A stretch of DNA of 6,765 nt from Bacteroidales bacterium H10 (GCA_001701295.1 DAAV01000076.1:6695-13459), one strand, 5' to 3'. Positions 1 to 6,439 are shown, numbered from the stretch's first letter. Made by a program: numbers and translations. The notes: generated by a model from the sequence alone, not told the origin.

Positions 1-524
1 TCGATTCCATCAATCAGGTTAATGGCATTGACCACATATATCACAAGAAACACCGTGATAATCCACCCGGCTATATCAGGCAGCGAATCAATTCCGACAA
101 AACCATACAGATCCTTTATATAGCAACCCGAAATCACGATTAAAGCTCCGGCAATGATCTGGAACAGGAATTTACTGCGATAGCGCACTCCTATCAGATC
201 ATCCGCAATTCCGACAAGGAAGAGGAGCATAAGAGCACAAAGGAGAAATCTGACAGCCACCATCGCCGACTCCAAAGCCTCATGATGACCGGCCACGTTA
301 AGCCTGATATCACAGCCTATGACAAGAAAGAACGAAAAGATAAACGCCGGCATAAACGATATGCCCCCGAGCCGGGGCACCAAACCACGGTGTATCTTAC
401 GTTCGTCAATCCCGTCAAACAGAGATCTTTTAAACGCGATCTTGATGATACTCGGGATTATTATTCCGGCAAGCACCAGCGACACTATCAGACACAAGAA
501 GTAATTTTCAATCCATAAAGTCAT
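1..524 (-). CDS. WecA/MraY-family polyprenyl-phosphate sugar-1-phosphate transferase (N-terminal part, cut by window start)
   Basis: This is a polytopic membrane enzyme of the MraY/WecA family, which transfers a HexNAc-1-phosphate from a UDP-sugar to undecaprenyl phosphate at the inner membrane and so starts a lipid-linked glycan. I translated the reverse complement by hand. The frame is open from ATG at 522-524 for 174 codons and runs off the window. Family marks are HRGLVPRLGGI (residues 45-55), the aspartate pair in GIADD (D108, D109) followed by a YRSKFLFQ stretch, and NAINLIDG (166-173) with the third conserved Asp at 172. Hydrophobic segments lie near 8-30, 54-72, 92-107, 118-135 and 151-171. 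Full-length members usually have about 320-380 residues, so roughly half is seen. No clear Shine-Dalgarno sequence precedes the ATG. A promoter at 675-705 would drive it through a long leader. WecA-like is more likely than MraY because of the polysaccharide context, but the sugar cannot be told. Confidence 0.9.
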   Translation of the reverse strand, partial: MTLWIENYFLCLIVSLVLAGIIIPSIIKIAFKRSLFDGIDERKIHRGLVPRLGGISFMPAFIFSFFLVIGCDIRLNVAGHHEALESAMVAVRFLLCALMLLFLVGIADDLIGVRYRSKFLFQIIAGALIVISGCYIKDLYGFVGIDSLPDIAGWIITVFLVIYVVNAINLIDGI

Positions 525-670
525 AAGTCGTTGATTAAATAGATTTTAAAAGATCACTAATATTTACGGTTCAAGACAAGGTACATATTGCATATGCTCA
601 AGCCTATCTCTTGAACTTTTCCACTCAGGCCAAAACTCCAGAATCTGAAAATATTTTGTAAAAGCACTTG
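525..670 (-). ncRNA. Candidate structured 5' leader of the WecA-like gene, with two mutually exclusive hairpins
   Basis: The promoter at 675-705 should start an RNA near 670, leaving about 145 untranslated bases. In the minus-strand RNA the arm GTTCAAG (616-610) can pair with CTTGAGC (602-596; 7 pairs, one G.U, 7-base loop). It can equally pair with CTTGAAC (575-569; 7 Watson-Crick pairs). The second pairing encloses a small hairpin, CATAT/ATATG (596-592 with 588-584). The two folds compete for the same arm. A nine-codon ATG frame (593-564, MQYVPCLEP) overlaps the distal arm. The pairing is read directly from the sequence; a regulatory role is inference. I match it to no known riboswitch class. 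Confidence 0.4.
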
Positions 671-674
671 GATG

Positions 675-705
675 CAAAATTACAAAATTTAATCCTCACT
701 ACAAA
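675..705 (-). promoter_or_regulatory. Bacteroidota-type promoter before the WecA-like gene
   Basis: On the minus strand TTTG (705-702) is followed by exactly 19 bases and then TAATTTTG (682-675). This matches the Bacteroides primary sigma consensus TTTG-N19-TAnnTTTG at every fixed position. Transcription would start near 670 and run toward the WecA-like gene at 524. The -33 element touches one arm of an imperfect inverted repeat (705-717 with 815-827). Confidence 0.75.
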
Positions 706-827
706 ATAACAGACTCTGTTTTAACAATTTTGCAACTGTTTCTATCGGAAAACCATAAATTTCCCGACAAGAATACTCTAATATCAGCAGATAGGCCTGT
801 GAACGGATCTGAATAGAGTCTGCTATT
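705..827. repeat. 13-base imperfect inverted repeat around a 97-base spacer
   Basis: The plus-strand left arm AATAACAGACTCT (705-717) and the reverse complement of the right arm AGAGTCTGCTATT (815-827) agree at 12 of 13 positions. The spacer is 97 bases. A further inverted pair, ACTCTA (775-780) and TAGAGT (814-819), reuses the right arm, with CAGAT/ATCTG nested inside. The left arm abuts the -33 box of the promoter at 675-705. It may be an operator, an RNA structure or a recombination site; the sequence does not decide. Confidence 0.4.
745..767 (-). other. 8-pair hairpin in the intergenic region after the PglC-like gene
   Basis: In minus-strand RNA, TCGGGAAA (767-760) pairs with TTTTCCGA (752-745) across a 7-base loop. 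The pairing has one G.U that becomes an A-C mismatch on the plus strand, so the fold favours minus-strand RNA read through from the PglC-like gene. No U-tract follows, so it is not a classical intrinsic terminator. A role in 3'-end stability or factor-dependent termination is possible but unproven. Confidence 0.35.
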
Positions 828-886
828 GAGCCGAATAAAAATCAAGAAGGTGTTTCAAAATAAAATCGGGCCGGTTGTTTAAGCTG

Positions 887-1498
887 TCATATTGTCTCGC
901 CCGCATATTCCATATGTCGTCCGAGAACTGTGCAACAAATCATTTCAATGTCCTTGACAAAAGAATAATGGTCAAGATAATAAAGGTTGATACGCACCTT
1001 GTCGGGAAAAATCACCTTGTCGTTATACGCTTTGGGATCAGGCATGGAAGCAAGCATCTCTTCCTCATCCCGATATTTCAACGACGCTGGTCCGGTGATT
1101 CCGGGACGCAATTTAAGAATATCGCGGTCCTTTCCTGTCAGTTCGTCGGCATAGCCGGGCACATCGGGGCGTGGTCCGACAAAACTCATATCACCGATAA
1201 GCACATTCCACAACTCAGGCAGCTCATCGAGTTTATATTTACGCAACACAGCTCCGAGCGGCGTGATACGACTCTCGCCGGCAACTGACACGGAAGATCC
1301 TTTCTGGTCGGCATCCATGGTCCGGAACTTATACATCGTAAACAGACGCCCGTTGCGTCCCACACGCCTCTGTCTGAAAATCACGGGACCGTCGGGCATC
1401 TTCCCCCTTATAAAGACAGCCACAATCAGAAGCACAGGCCACAGACACACCAGCCCGACCAACGCCATAAGCCTGTCAAAAACAAATTTCAGCGCCAT
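887..1498 (-). CDS. PglC-like monotopic phosphoglycosyl transferase (initiating sugar transferase)
   Basis: This 203-residue protein is a bacterial sugar transferase of the small PglC type. It moves a sugar-1-phosphate from a UDP-sugar to undecaprenyl phosphate through a covalent enzyme intermediate at the cytoplasmic face of the membrane. Residues 8-31 form the N-terminal hydrophobic re-entrant helix. Next come RQRRVGRNG (42-50), KFRTM (57-61) and the catalytic Asp-Glu pair D91-E92 within KLDELPELWNVL (89-100). SFVGPRP (105-111) and RPGITGPA (131-138) follow. It lacks the N-terminal multi-span domain of WbaP or WcaJ, and its length is normal for the short class. The ATG lies 16 bases after the stop of the Rpn-type gene, with AAGG a few bases upstream, so the two are probably co-transcribed. 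Substrate candidates such as UDP-Gal, UDP-diNAcBac or UDP-GalNAc cannot be separated by eye. Confidence 0.93.
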   Translation of the reverse strand: MALKFVFDRLMALVGLVCLWPVLLIVAVFIRGKMPDGPVIFRQRRVGRNGRLFTMYKFRTMDADQKGSSVSVAGESRITPLGAVLRKYKLDELPELWNVLIGDMSFVGPRPDVPGYADELTGKDRDILKLRPGITGPASLKYRDEEEMLASMPDPKAYNDKVIFPDKVRINLYYLDHYSFVKDIEMICCTVLGRHMEYAGETI

Positions 1499-1514
1499 CT
1501 GACCTTAGTGCTCG

Positions 1515-2459
1515 TTATAATCCTGATATTTCTTCGGGAGAAAGTCCGGTCACAGATGTAATGATACTCGTAAGAAGTCCCTGCCTCTTCATCTTCCGCG
1601 CCATTTCCAACACTGCAGCGGCACGCCCTTCAGCACAACCCTCCGCACGGCCTTCAGCACGGCCTTCAGCGCGTCCTTCAGCGCGTCCTTCAGCGCGTCC
1701 CTCGTTAAAGCCGATAGCATGTCCTTCCGAACGGGCTTCCGTCATCTCAGCCTTATAGTCTCTGGCTTTTTTTACGTCATAGTCATACAGCCGACGCTCA
1801 TCCTCCGACAGTCCGGCGACGCTGCTTATCTTGGCGAGACGCTCGAAAACATCTCTGTGTGTAAACGGTATTGCCTTCATTTCTGCCATATTTTTAAGTG
1901 TATAGATCCATTTGTCAAACTCTGAATCACAGTCATCAAGACTCTTTTTAAAAGCAGGCAACTGTATAAATGCATAACGCATAAGATTGGATACAGGTTT
2001 ACCTGTCTGCGTATCGCACAACCTAAGATGCTGGACGAGATCATGCGGAAATCCCTTTACAAAGAAATCGCAGAAAAACACACCTACCACGGGTATTACG
2101 CTATAATCCCAGTCATCGTTCTGCTTTCCGCCGCTTCTCAATCCCTGTTCATAAATGGCACGCGACACATAATACACAGCCCTGCCGAAGAAATTAGGCT
2201 TGGACTGACGCTGCATCTCTACAATGAAACGGTGTCCGTTTTCCGTCTCGCACAATATGTCATAGATAACACTTCGGTCATCAAGACGCTCCTTGCTGCG
2301 CTCATTGTTAAGATAGCGCAACTCCTTTATCTTGTCGAAATCTTTCTGACCGTCAAAAAGGTCATTGAGGAATTCGCGCAAGACCTCGTTAGACGAGTTT
2401 TCCTTGCCGAATACAATTTTAAAACCTACATCCGTAAACGGATCGACAAACTTTCCCAT
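1515..2459 (-). CDS. Rpn-family PD-(D/E)XK nuclease / putative transposase
   Basis: This is a member of the PD-(D/E)XK nuclease family annotated as Rpn recombination-promoting nuclease or PDDEXK-type putative transposase. Numbering from the ATG chosen here, the N-terminus MGKFVDPFTDVGFKIVFG is typical of the family. The catalytic core is D67 in SVIYDI, then FIVEMQ with E81-x-Q83. A helical stretch follows, then a charged AEGR repeat linker (about 253-279), and the family C-terminal motif GLSPEEI. A longer reading to 2468 would need a TTG start; the ATG at 2457-2459 fits relatives better and gives 314 residues. It has its own promoter (2491-2521) and leads straight into the PglC-like gene. Relatives cut DNA and raise RecA-independent recombination. 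Nothing shows it acts in glycan synthesis; it is probably a selfish or mobile gene lodged in the cluster. Confidence 0.9.
   Translation of the reverse strand: MGKFVDPFTDVGFKIVFGKENSSNEVLREFLNDLFDGQKDFDKIKELRYLNNERSKERLDDRSVIYDILCETENGHRFIVEMQRQSKPNFFGRAVYYVSRAIYEQGLRSGGKQNDDWDYSVIPVVGVFFCDFFVKGFPHDLVQHLRLCDTQTGKPVSNLMRYAFIQLPAFKKSLDDCDSEFDKWIYTLKNMAEMKAIPFTHRDVFERLAKISSVAGLSEDERRLYDYDVKKARDYKAEMTEARSEGHAIGFNEGRAEGRAEGRAEGRAEGRAEGCAEGRAAAVLEMARKMKRQGLLTSIITSVTGLSPEEISGL
1621..1704 (-). repeat. Seven 12-base tandem repeats coding the AEGR linker
   Basis: Seven in-frame 12-base units run across these 84 bases, with plus-strand forms such as GCACGGCCTTCA and GCGCGTCCTTCA. On the minus strand they encode repeats of Ala-Glu-Gly-Arg, one unit carrying Cys instead of Arg. 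Three neighbouring units (around 1669-1704) are almost identical, which suggests recent slippage. Gain or loss of a unit keeps the frame and changes only linker length. Such EGR/AEGR stretches are typical of Rpn-type proteins. Confidence 0.85.
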
Positions 2460-2490
2460 GACGTGCAATTTATTGACACCTATTCAACTG

Positions 2491-2521
2491 CAAATATAAT
2501 CAATTTCTCTCTAAATTCAAA
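2491..2521 (-). promoter_or_regulatory. Bacteroidota-type promoter for the Rpn-type gene
   Basis: On the minus strand TTTG (2521-2518) is followed by exactly 19 bases and then TATATTTG (2498-2491), a full match to TTTG-N19-TAnnTTTG. A start near 2486 would give an untranslated leader of about 27 bases to the ATG at 2459. That supports the ATG over the upstream TTG start. The Rpn-type gene, and perhaps the PglC-like gene behind it, can therefore be transcribed independently of the upstream glycosyltransferase operon. Confidence 0.75.
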
Positions 2522-2565
2522 ACCGGCCCTTATCTTTAACCAAAATGCAACGCTGTGATTGTCAA

Positions 2566-3321
2566 TCAATATACAAGCTTCTTATATGTGCCACATACCA
2601 GATTAAGAGCGGTAAGAAAAAGACTCTTTACAGTTCCCGCCCCCAACACCTGTCTGAATAACATGTAATGCCATTTGATCAATTTAAGATAACTGCTATT
2701 GCTTATGGATCCCGGTCTTTTGCGATATGATGCAAGAGTTTCGTCAAGAAGCCGACAGTCAGCTTTTGCGGAGGCCATGAGCCAAAGTGCATAATCATTG
2801 TTCTTGCGAATAGAAGGGATCTGCAACAACCCGATCTTCTCCACATCATACATTACAGTAAGACATCCCGGCCAACAATAAGAAAGCATACCTGTTCTGG
2901 AAATTCGTTTGGGACCGGTTATACGTTTAGACAACACTATCCCGCGAGGATCTATTTCTCTATAATTCGTATATGAGAAAGCCGCCGAATTTTCATTCAT
3001 GAATGCAAGCTGCCTTTCGAGTTTCTCTGTGTCCCATAGATCATCGCAGTCAAGAAATGCGATCCAGCGGCCTTTGGCCATTTTCAATGCCAGATTTCGC
3101 GCTATGGCTGCCCCACTGTTCTTTTCGAGCTTGTGATATTTTATTCTGCTGTCATCAAATCCGCTGACAATTTTAGCCGAATCATCCGTAGAACAGTCAT
3201 CAACTATCAGCAATTCCCAATTGTCATAAGTCTGATCAATAACACTCTGAATAGTCTGTGCTATAAAATCACCGCAATTATAGCATGGCGAAATAATGGA
3301 AACAAGCCCGTAATTATTCAT
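2566..3321 (-). CDS. GT2-family (GT-A fold) glycosyltransferase
   Basis: This 251-residue cytosolic or membrane-associated enzyme would transfer a sugar from a nucleotide-sugar donor onto the lipid-linked repeat unit. It opens with SIISPCYNCGDFI (8-20), the nucleotide-binding start of GT2 enzymes. IVDDCSTDDS (39-48) contains the conserved Asp pair. WIAFLDCDDLW (86-96) contains the metal-binding DxD (D91, D93). NNDYALW (174-180) matches the usual acceptor-side catalytic Asp region, and YRKRPGSIS (199-207) follows. The length is normal for short GT2 capsule enzymes. The ATG lies 11 bases after the stop of the ELQHG gene, so it belongs to the same operon. A weak 5-pair hairpin overlaps its stop codon (2556-2568). 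No strong terminator separates it from the Rpn gene. Donor and linkage cannot be inferred. Confidence 0.92.
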   Translation of the reverse strand: MNNYGLVSIISPCYNCGDFIAQTIQSVIDQTYDNWELLIVDDCSTDDSAKIVSGFDDSRIKYHKLEKNSGAAIARNLALKMAKGRWIAFLDCDDLWDTEKLERQLAFMNENSAAFSYTNYREIDPRGIVLSKRITGPKRISRTGMLSYCWPGCLTVMYDVEKIGLLQIPSIRKNNDYALWLMASAKADCRLLDETLASYRKRPGSISNSSYLKLIKWHYMLFRQVLGAGTVKSLFLTALNLVCGTYKKLVY

Positions 3322-3332
3322 ATAAAAGATAC

Positions 3333-4688
3333 TTAACAGAATAGAGTCGATAATTTTTCTTTTGAGAACTGAACAAAAGCCTGTGGGAATTTAAATTCCT
3401 TACAATTCTTGATCTTTAACAGAGCCTCTCCAAACTCCGTAGGATCATCTATATATTCTATGCCATTTCCTTTTTTAAGATAATCCCCATAATACTTTTG
3501 CGAGAAATTATCCTGATTATAAAAGATAGTAGGTTTATTATAATAAGCCGCCTCAAGACAAGTGGTTGAATAAACCGTGCAATGAATGTCACACCATTTC
3601 AGGTATTCGTAAATGTTCACACCCGGTTTATATAGAAGATTTGATATATCATCCGGAAAATTCGGAATGTCAAAACGTGGCACAAAAACAAACAATTGTT
3701 TCGGATTTTCCTTACTTACTTTCTTAATAAACTCTATGTTCTGCGGAACTATGGCATCCTGTCCTGCAAAAACGACTATATAATCATATCTTTCACGATA
3801 TTCTGCAAAAGGATCTCTATTGAAAGCCTTATCACATTTCTCAAGAATATACAGTCCGGTAGGAATTATTTCTTTAGCGTAATATGGATTCTCTTGTTTG
3901 AAATATTCCTCTTCCCGATCCCCATATACACACATCGCGTCAGGATAAAATATTGAGGTATGACGATAAACATATGCATTATGGGAAGATCCGGCAACCC
4001 CATGCTGCAATTCAATCACTTTGATTTTCATATCATGAAAAGCCCATAGATATCCCATAACCGTGTAGGGACATTCGACAACAACTTTATCCGGACGCCC
4101 TGCAATACGCATAAGGGATTTTATCACCGAACGCTGCGCAAGGAGAAATCTTATAAAATATCTGTAATCAAACCTCACGCCAAGTTTATCGAGGATCTCT
4201 GCAATGATATGTTCATTCTCAACGGTCAACTTCCTGAATCTTTTAAATCTTTCTGTTATGTGTACAGCTAAAAGAATCCAGGACTCACTTACAATTTCTT
4301 TTTCCTCAATTTCATTTTTTTTGTGATGCCCCTCCAGCAAAGAAGGTTTTTCTATAAAAAAACAATCCTGAATCAGACTATTCGCAAAACCGGAGACACG
4401 ATGGATATATTTACCCTTGATTTCTTTCCGGCGCTCTCCACCGTTAAATAACCAGACCTTGTGGTGTTTCAGATATTTTAAGGGATTGAATGCAAACAAG
4501 GACCTCAGTACGATCTTCACTTTCCCGGCGGAAATATCATGCGAATGTTCATTCTTAGTATGTGCCATCACCTGAAACAGATACAGTCTCAGCCAAGGCC
4601 ACACCGGAACACCTTCGGTGCGTACACTTTCCACATCATAATTGCCTTCTATCTCTTCAAGTTTTTTTAATGCCTCAAGATAATTCAT
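3333..4688 (-). CDS. Uncharacterised polysaccharide-biosynthesis protein, GT-B-like, with ELQHG motif
   Basis: I recognise no named family with certainty. The 451-residue protein has no signal peptide. Its N-terminal half is rich in charged helices. The C-terminal half reads like a GT-B transferase: VVVECPYTV (202-210), then VIELQHGVAG (224-233), a PDAMCVYGD segment (249-257), IIPTGLY (274-280), YIVVFAGQD (303-311), and late TVYSTTCLEAAYYNKPTIFY (371-390). An EhQHG motif followed by a late Ser-Thr/Glu-Ala segment recalls capsule-synthesis (KpsC/KpsS-like), glycerophosphotransferase-like and other GT-B surface-carbohydrate transferases, in which the His lies near the active site and the late segment binds the nucleotide. 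Its start overlaps the stop of the GT4 gene by 4 bases (ATGA), implying translational coupling. It most likely adds a sugar or sugar-phosphate to the repeat unit; donor unknown. Confidence 0.75.
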   Translation of the reverse strand: MNYLEALKKLEEIEGNYDVESVRTEGVPVWPWLRLYLFQVMAHTKNEHSHDISAGKVKIVLRSLFAFNPLKYLKHHKVWLFNGGERRKEIKGKYIHRVSGFANSLIQDCFFIEKPSLLEGHHKKNEIEEKEIVSESWILLAVHITERFKRFRKLTVENEHIIAEILDKLGVRFDYRYFIRFLLAQRSVIKSLMRIAGRPDKVVVECPYTVMGYLWAFHDMKIKVIELQHGVAGSSHNAYVYRHTSIFYPDAMCVYGDREEEYFKQENPYYAKEIIPTGLYILEKCDKAFNRDPFAEYRERYDYIVVFAGQDAIVPQNIEFIKKVSKENPKQLFVFVPRFDIPNFPDDISNLLYKPGVNIYEYLKWCDIHCTVYSTTCLEAAYYNKPTIFYNQDNFSQKYYGDYLKKGNGIEYIDDPTEFGEALLKIKNCKEFKFPQAFVQFSKEKLSTLFC

Positions 4689-5872
4689 TGTATCAACTTC
4701 TTATATATACAGGTATACATATCGGCGATCTTTTGCCAATTCAGACTGCCATCTGTGGTACGCCCGGATTCTCTCTCCTTTATCCAATCAATAAGCTTGT
4801 CATCCCATATAATCCCTTCTTCAAGTGATATTACTCTATAGCGTGATTCATTCTCGGGAGAATTGGCAAGCGTTCTTACGACATCTTGATTTACCAGAAT
4901 CTTCAAACCGGTTGTGTAGGCTTCAATTTCAGACAATGCCTGACCCTCGGCATAACTCGTATGGGCATACACGTCTGCCGCTGAATAATAACGATAAAGA
5001 TCCTCTCCCGGAATATATCCTATAAGTCTGATTCTATCCTCCTGTCCGTTGTTTTGAATCCATTTCTCTATCTTTTCTTTATCGGGACCTGAGCCTATAA
5101 GCAAATACTCGTAATCAATCCCACAATCTTTCAACTGATTCATGAAATCCAGCTGTCCCTTGCGATGTTGAAGCGATCCTACAGTGATAAAGACGGTTCT
5201 GTCATCAGGTATGTTCCACTCATGACGTATGGTTTGGCGTGCTTTCTCATCATATCTGAATTTATCCACATCGACTCCATTGGGAATGACCGACCGCTTT
5301 TTATCAGGAACATGAAAATAACTTAACAGTCTGTTTATATCTTCCGTAAGTCCAGTGGCATAATCTATACGTGCCAAAGACTCGATATAAAGCTTCCTTC
5401 TGTGTTCATTTCCCTCGACTCCCAAAATACCATGACAGGTTATAATCGACTTTATTTCTTCTTTTTTTCCCGTATGGGAAAATGGGATTACATTATCAAT
5501 ACTGTGCAGATGCACACAATCAGGAGACATCTTGTCTATGACCCTATCCATATTGGCCCGATAGAACAACGCACGCAAAGGGGAATAATCAAGATATGCG
5601 CGATAATCCTGCAATTCCCTATACAATTTCAAAGGATGCAAGAATAATGATTTCAGAAGTTTTCCAATTGAAAATGTATATCCGAAATATTTTGGATCAA
5701 GAGTTTTTTTATCTTTTGCATTTAATGCGAGAGTCTTATAAGATATTCCGGAATAGTCTTGTCGAGACAACTCATACACCACCTTTCCCATACCGGTAGT
5801 GTAATTGCCTCCCATTTCCACAGGAAGCTGCGCGATCGCAAGAACTCTTTTTATTTCTCTTTTATCAGACAT
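4685..5872 (-). CDS. GT4-family (GT-B fold) glycosyltransferase
   Basis: This 395-residue retaining glycosyltransferase would add a sugar to the lipid-linked glycan in the cytosol. The N-terminal domain has a glycine-rich loop, GGNYTTGMGKV (21-31), and HLHSID (121-126). The domain linker carries VIPNGVDVDKF (195-205), a standard GT4 signature. The C-terminal domain begins VGSLQHRKGQLDF (231-243), whose Arg and Lys (R237, K238) match donor-phosphate contacts. It continues with YLLIGSGP (256-263) and the EX7E motif E309 to E317 in AEGQALSEIEA. Family length is normal. The ATG is 27 bases after the acetyltransferase stop, and its last codons overlap the ELQHG gene start. The donor sugar cannot be read from these motifs. 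Confidence 0.92.
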   Translation of the reverse strand: MSDKREIKRVLAIAQLPVEMGGNYTTGMGKVVYELSRQDYSGISYKTLALNAKDKKTLDPKYFGYTFSIGKLLKSLFLHPLKLYRELQDYRAYLDYSPLRALFYRANMDRVIDKMSPDCVHLHSIDNVIPFSHTGKKEEIKSIITCHGILGVEGNEHRRKLYIESLARIDYATGLTEDINRLLSYFHVPDKKRSVIPNGVDVDKFRYDEKARQTIRHEWNIPDDRTVFITVGSLQHRKGQLDFMNQLKDCGIDYEYLLIGSGPDKEKIEKWIQNNGQEDRIRLIGYIPGEDLYRYYSAADVYAHTSYAEGQALSEIEAYTTGLKILVNQDVVRTLANSPENESRYRVISLEEGIIWDDKLIDWIKERESGRTTDGSLNWQKIADMYTCIYKKLIQ

Positions 5873-5899
5873 GATTCTAATTTAATAAACCGAACGAGT

Positions 5900-6424
5900 T
5901 CAATGAAAACATTCTCTTTCCAACAATTTATTAAAATGTTCCTCATCTCTATATTTTATGACTTTTGCAGGATTTCCACCCACTACAGCCATGGGAGGGA
6001 CATCTTTTACCACCACAGACCCAACTGCGACAACAGCACCTTGACCTATATGCACATCACCGGAGATGGTTACATCTGTTCCCAACCATACAAAATCATC
6101 AATAATAACTGTCTTATGCGTATTAAGATTCCCATATGGAATTGCTTCGCCATGATCATAATCATGACTTCCAAGCATTATTTTACAATTACTTCCTGAA
6201 TGAAAATAACGTCCAATCCGAACTTCTCCTATACCCAATATATCTAATCCATTGCTATGAAAATGATCATCTATATACAGTTTAGCTCCTCCACTTACCC
6301 GACAGAAAGTTGATACACCTACATGTAGCCCATGTCGTTCACATTGCATTTTAAGAATCCTGCTCCAGAATTTGCTTCGGATCTTTCTATACAGTCTGAT
6401 GATTGAATATAAGACTTTTTCCAT
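5900..6424 (-). CDS. Left-handed beta-helix (hexapeptide repeat) O-acetyltransferase
   Basis: The 174-residue protein is a trimeric-type hexapeptide acyltransferase that probably moves acetyl from acetyl-CoA onto a sugar of the repeat unit. After a basic N-terminal helix (1-30), imperfect hexapeptide turns run from about 36 to 150, including GIGEVRIGRYF (64-74) and DVHIGQGAVVAVGSVVVKD (123-141). The loop GSHDYDHG (85-92) supplies the likely catalytic His (H87, or H91). The end AVVGGNPAKVIKYR (146-159) is the typical closing motif of the maltose/galactoside and capsule acetyltransferases. It lies 15 bases after the membrane-protein gene and 27 before the GT4 gene, so it is part of the operon. 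The leader is A-rich with no clear Shine-Dalgarno sequence. The acceptor may be a sugar hydroxyl or an amino sugar; motifs do not decide. Confidence 0.9.
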   Translation of the reverse strand: MEKVLYSIIRLYRKIRSKFWSRILKMQCERHGLHVGVSTFCRVSGGAKLYIDDHFHSNGLDILGIGEVRIGRYFHSGSNCKIMLGSHDYDHGEAIPYGNLNTHKTVIIDDFVWLGTDVTISGDVHIGQGAVVAVGSVVVKDVPPMAVVGGNPAKVIKYRDEEHFNKLLERECFH

Positions 6425-6439
6425 TTAATTTTTTCGTAT

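Noticed and set aside
564..692. A frame of about 43 codons on the minus strand ending in EHMQYVPCLEP
   Set aside because: It has no ATG except the one nine codons from its end, overlaps the promoter, and a second frame is also open there. I keep only the nine-codon tail as a possible leader peptide.
675..822. A classic invertible capsule promoter
   Set aside because: The promoter core lies outside the inverted arms, so flipping the spacer would not reverse it. No recombinase gene is in the window. The repeats are kept as a weaker separate finding.
876..887. The G/C-rich CCGGCCCG followed by T-rich bases after the PglC-like stop as a terminator
   Set aside because: I could find no partner arm to form a stem, so it lacks the hairpin of an intrinsic terminator.
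1621..1704. The tandem repeats as a possible CRISPR array
   Set aside because: The units are 12 bases, contiguous without spacers, and in frame within a protein gene.
2457..2468. A longer nuclease start at TTG (2466-2468)
   Set aside because: The ATG three codons downstream matches the usual family N-terminus and has the mapped promoter at a sensible distance.
2028..2558. A 176-codon plus-strand open frame antisense to the nuclease gene
   Set aside because: It is the complement of a well-supported PD-(D/E)XK coding frame, runs through the minus-strand promoter and shows no recognisable domain.
2556..2568. TGATTGTCAATCA palindrome at the GT2 stop as a terminator
   Set aside because: Only five A/T-rich pairs are possible and no U-tract follows, so termination is not supported.
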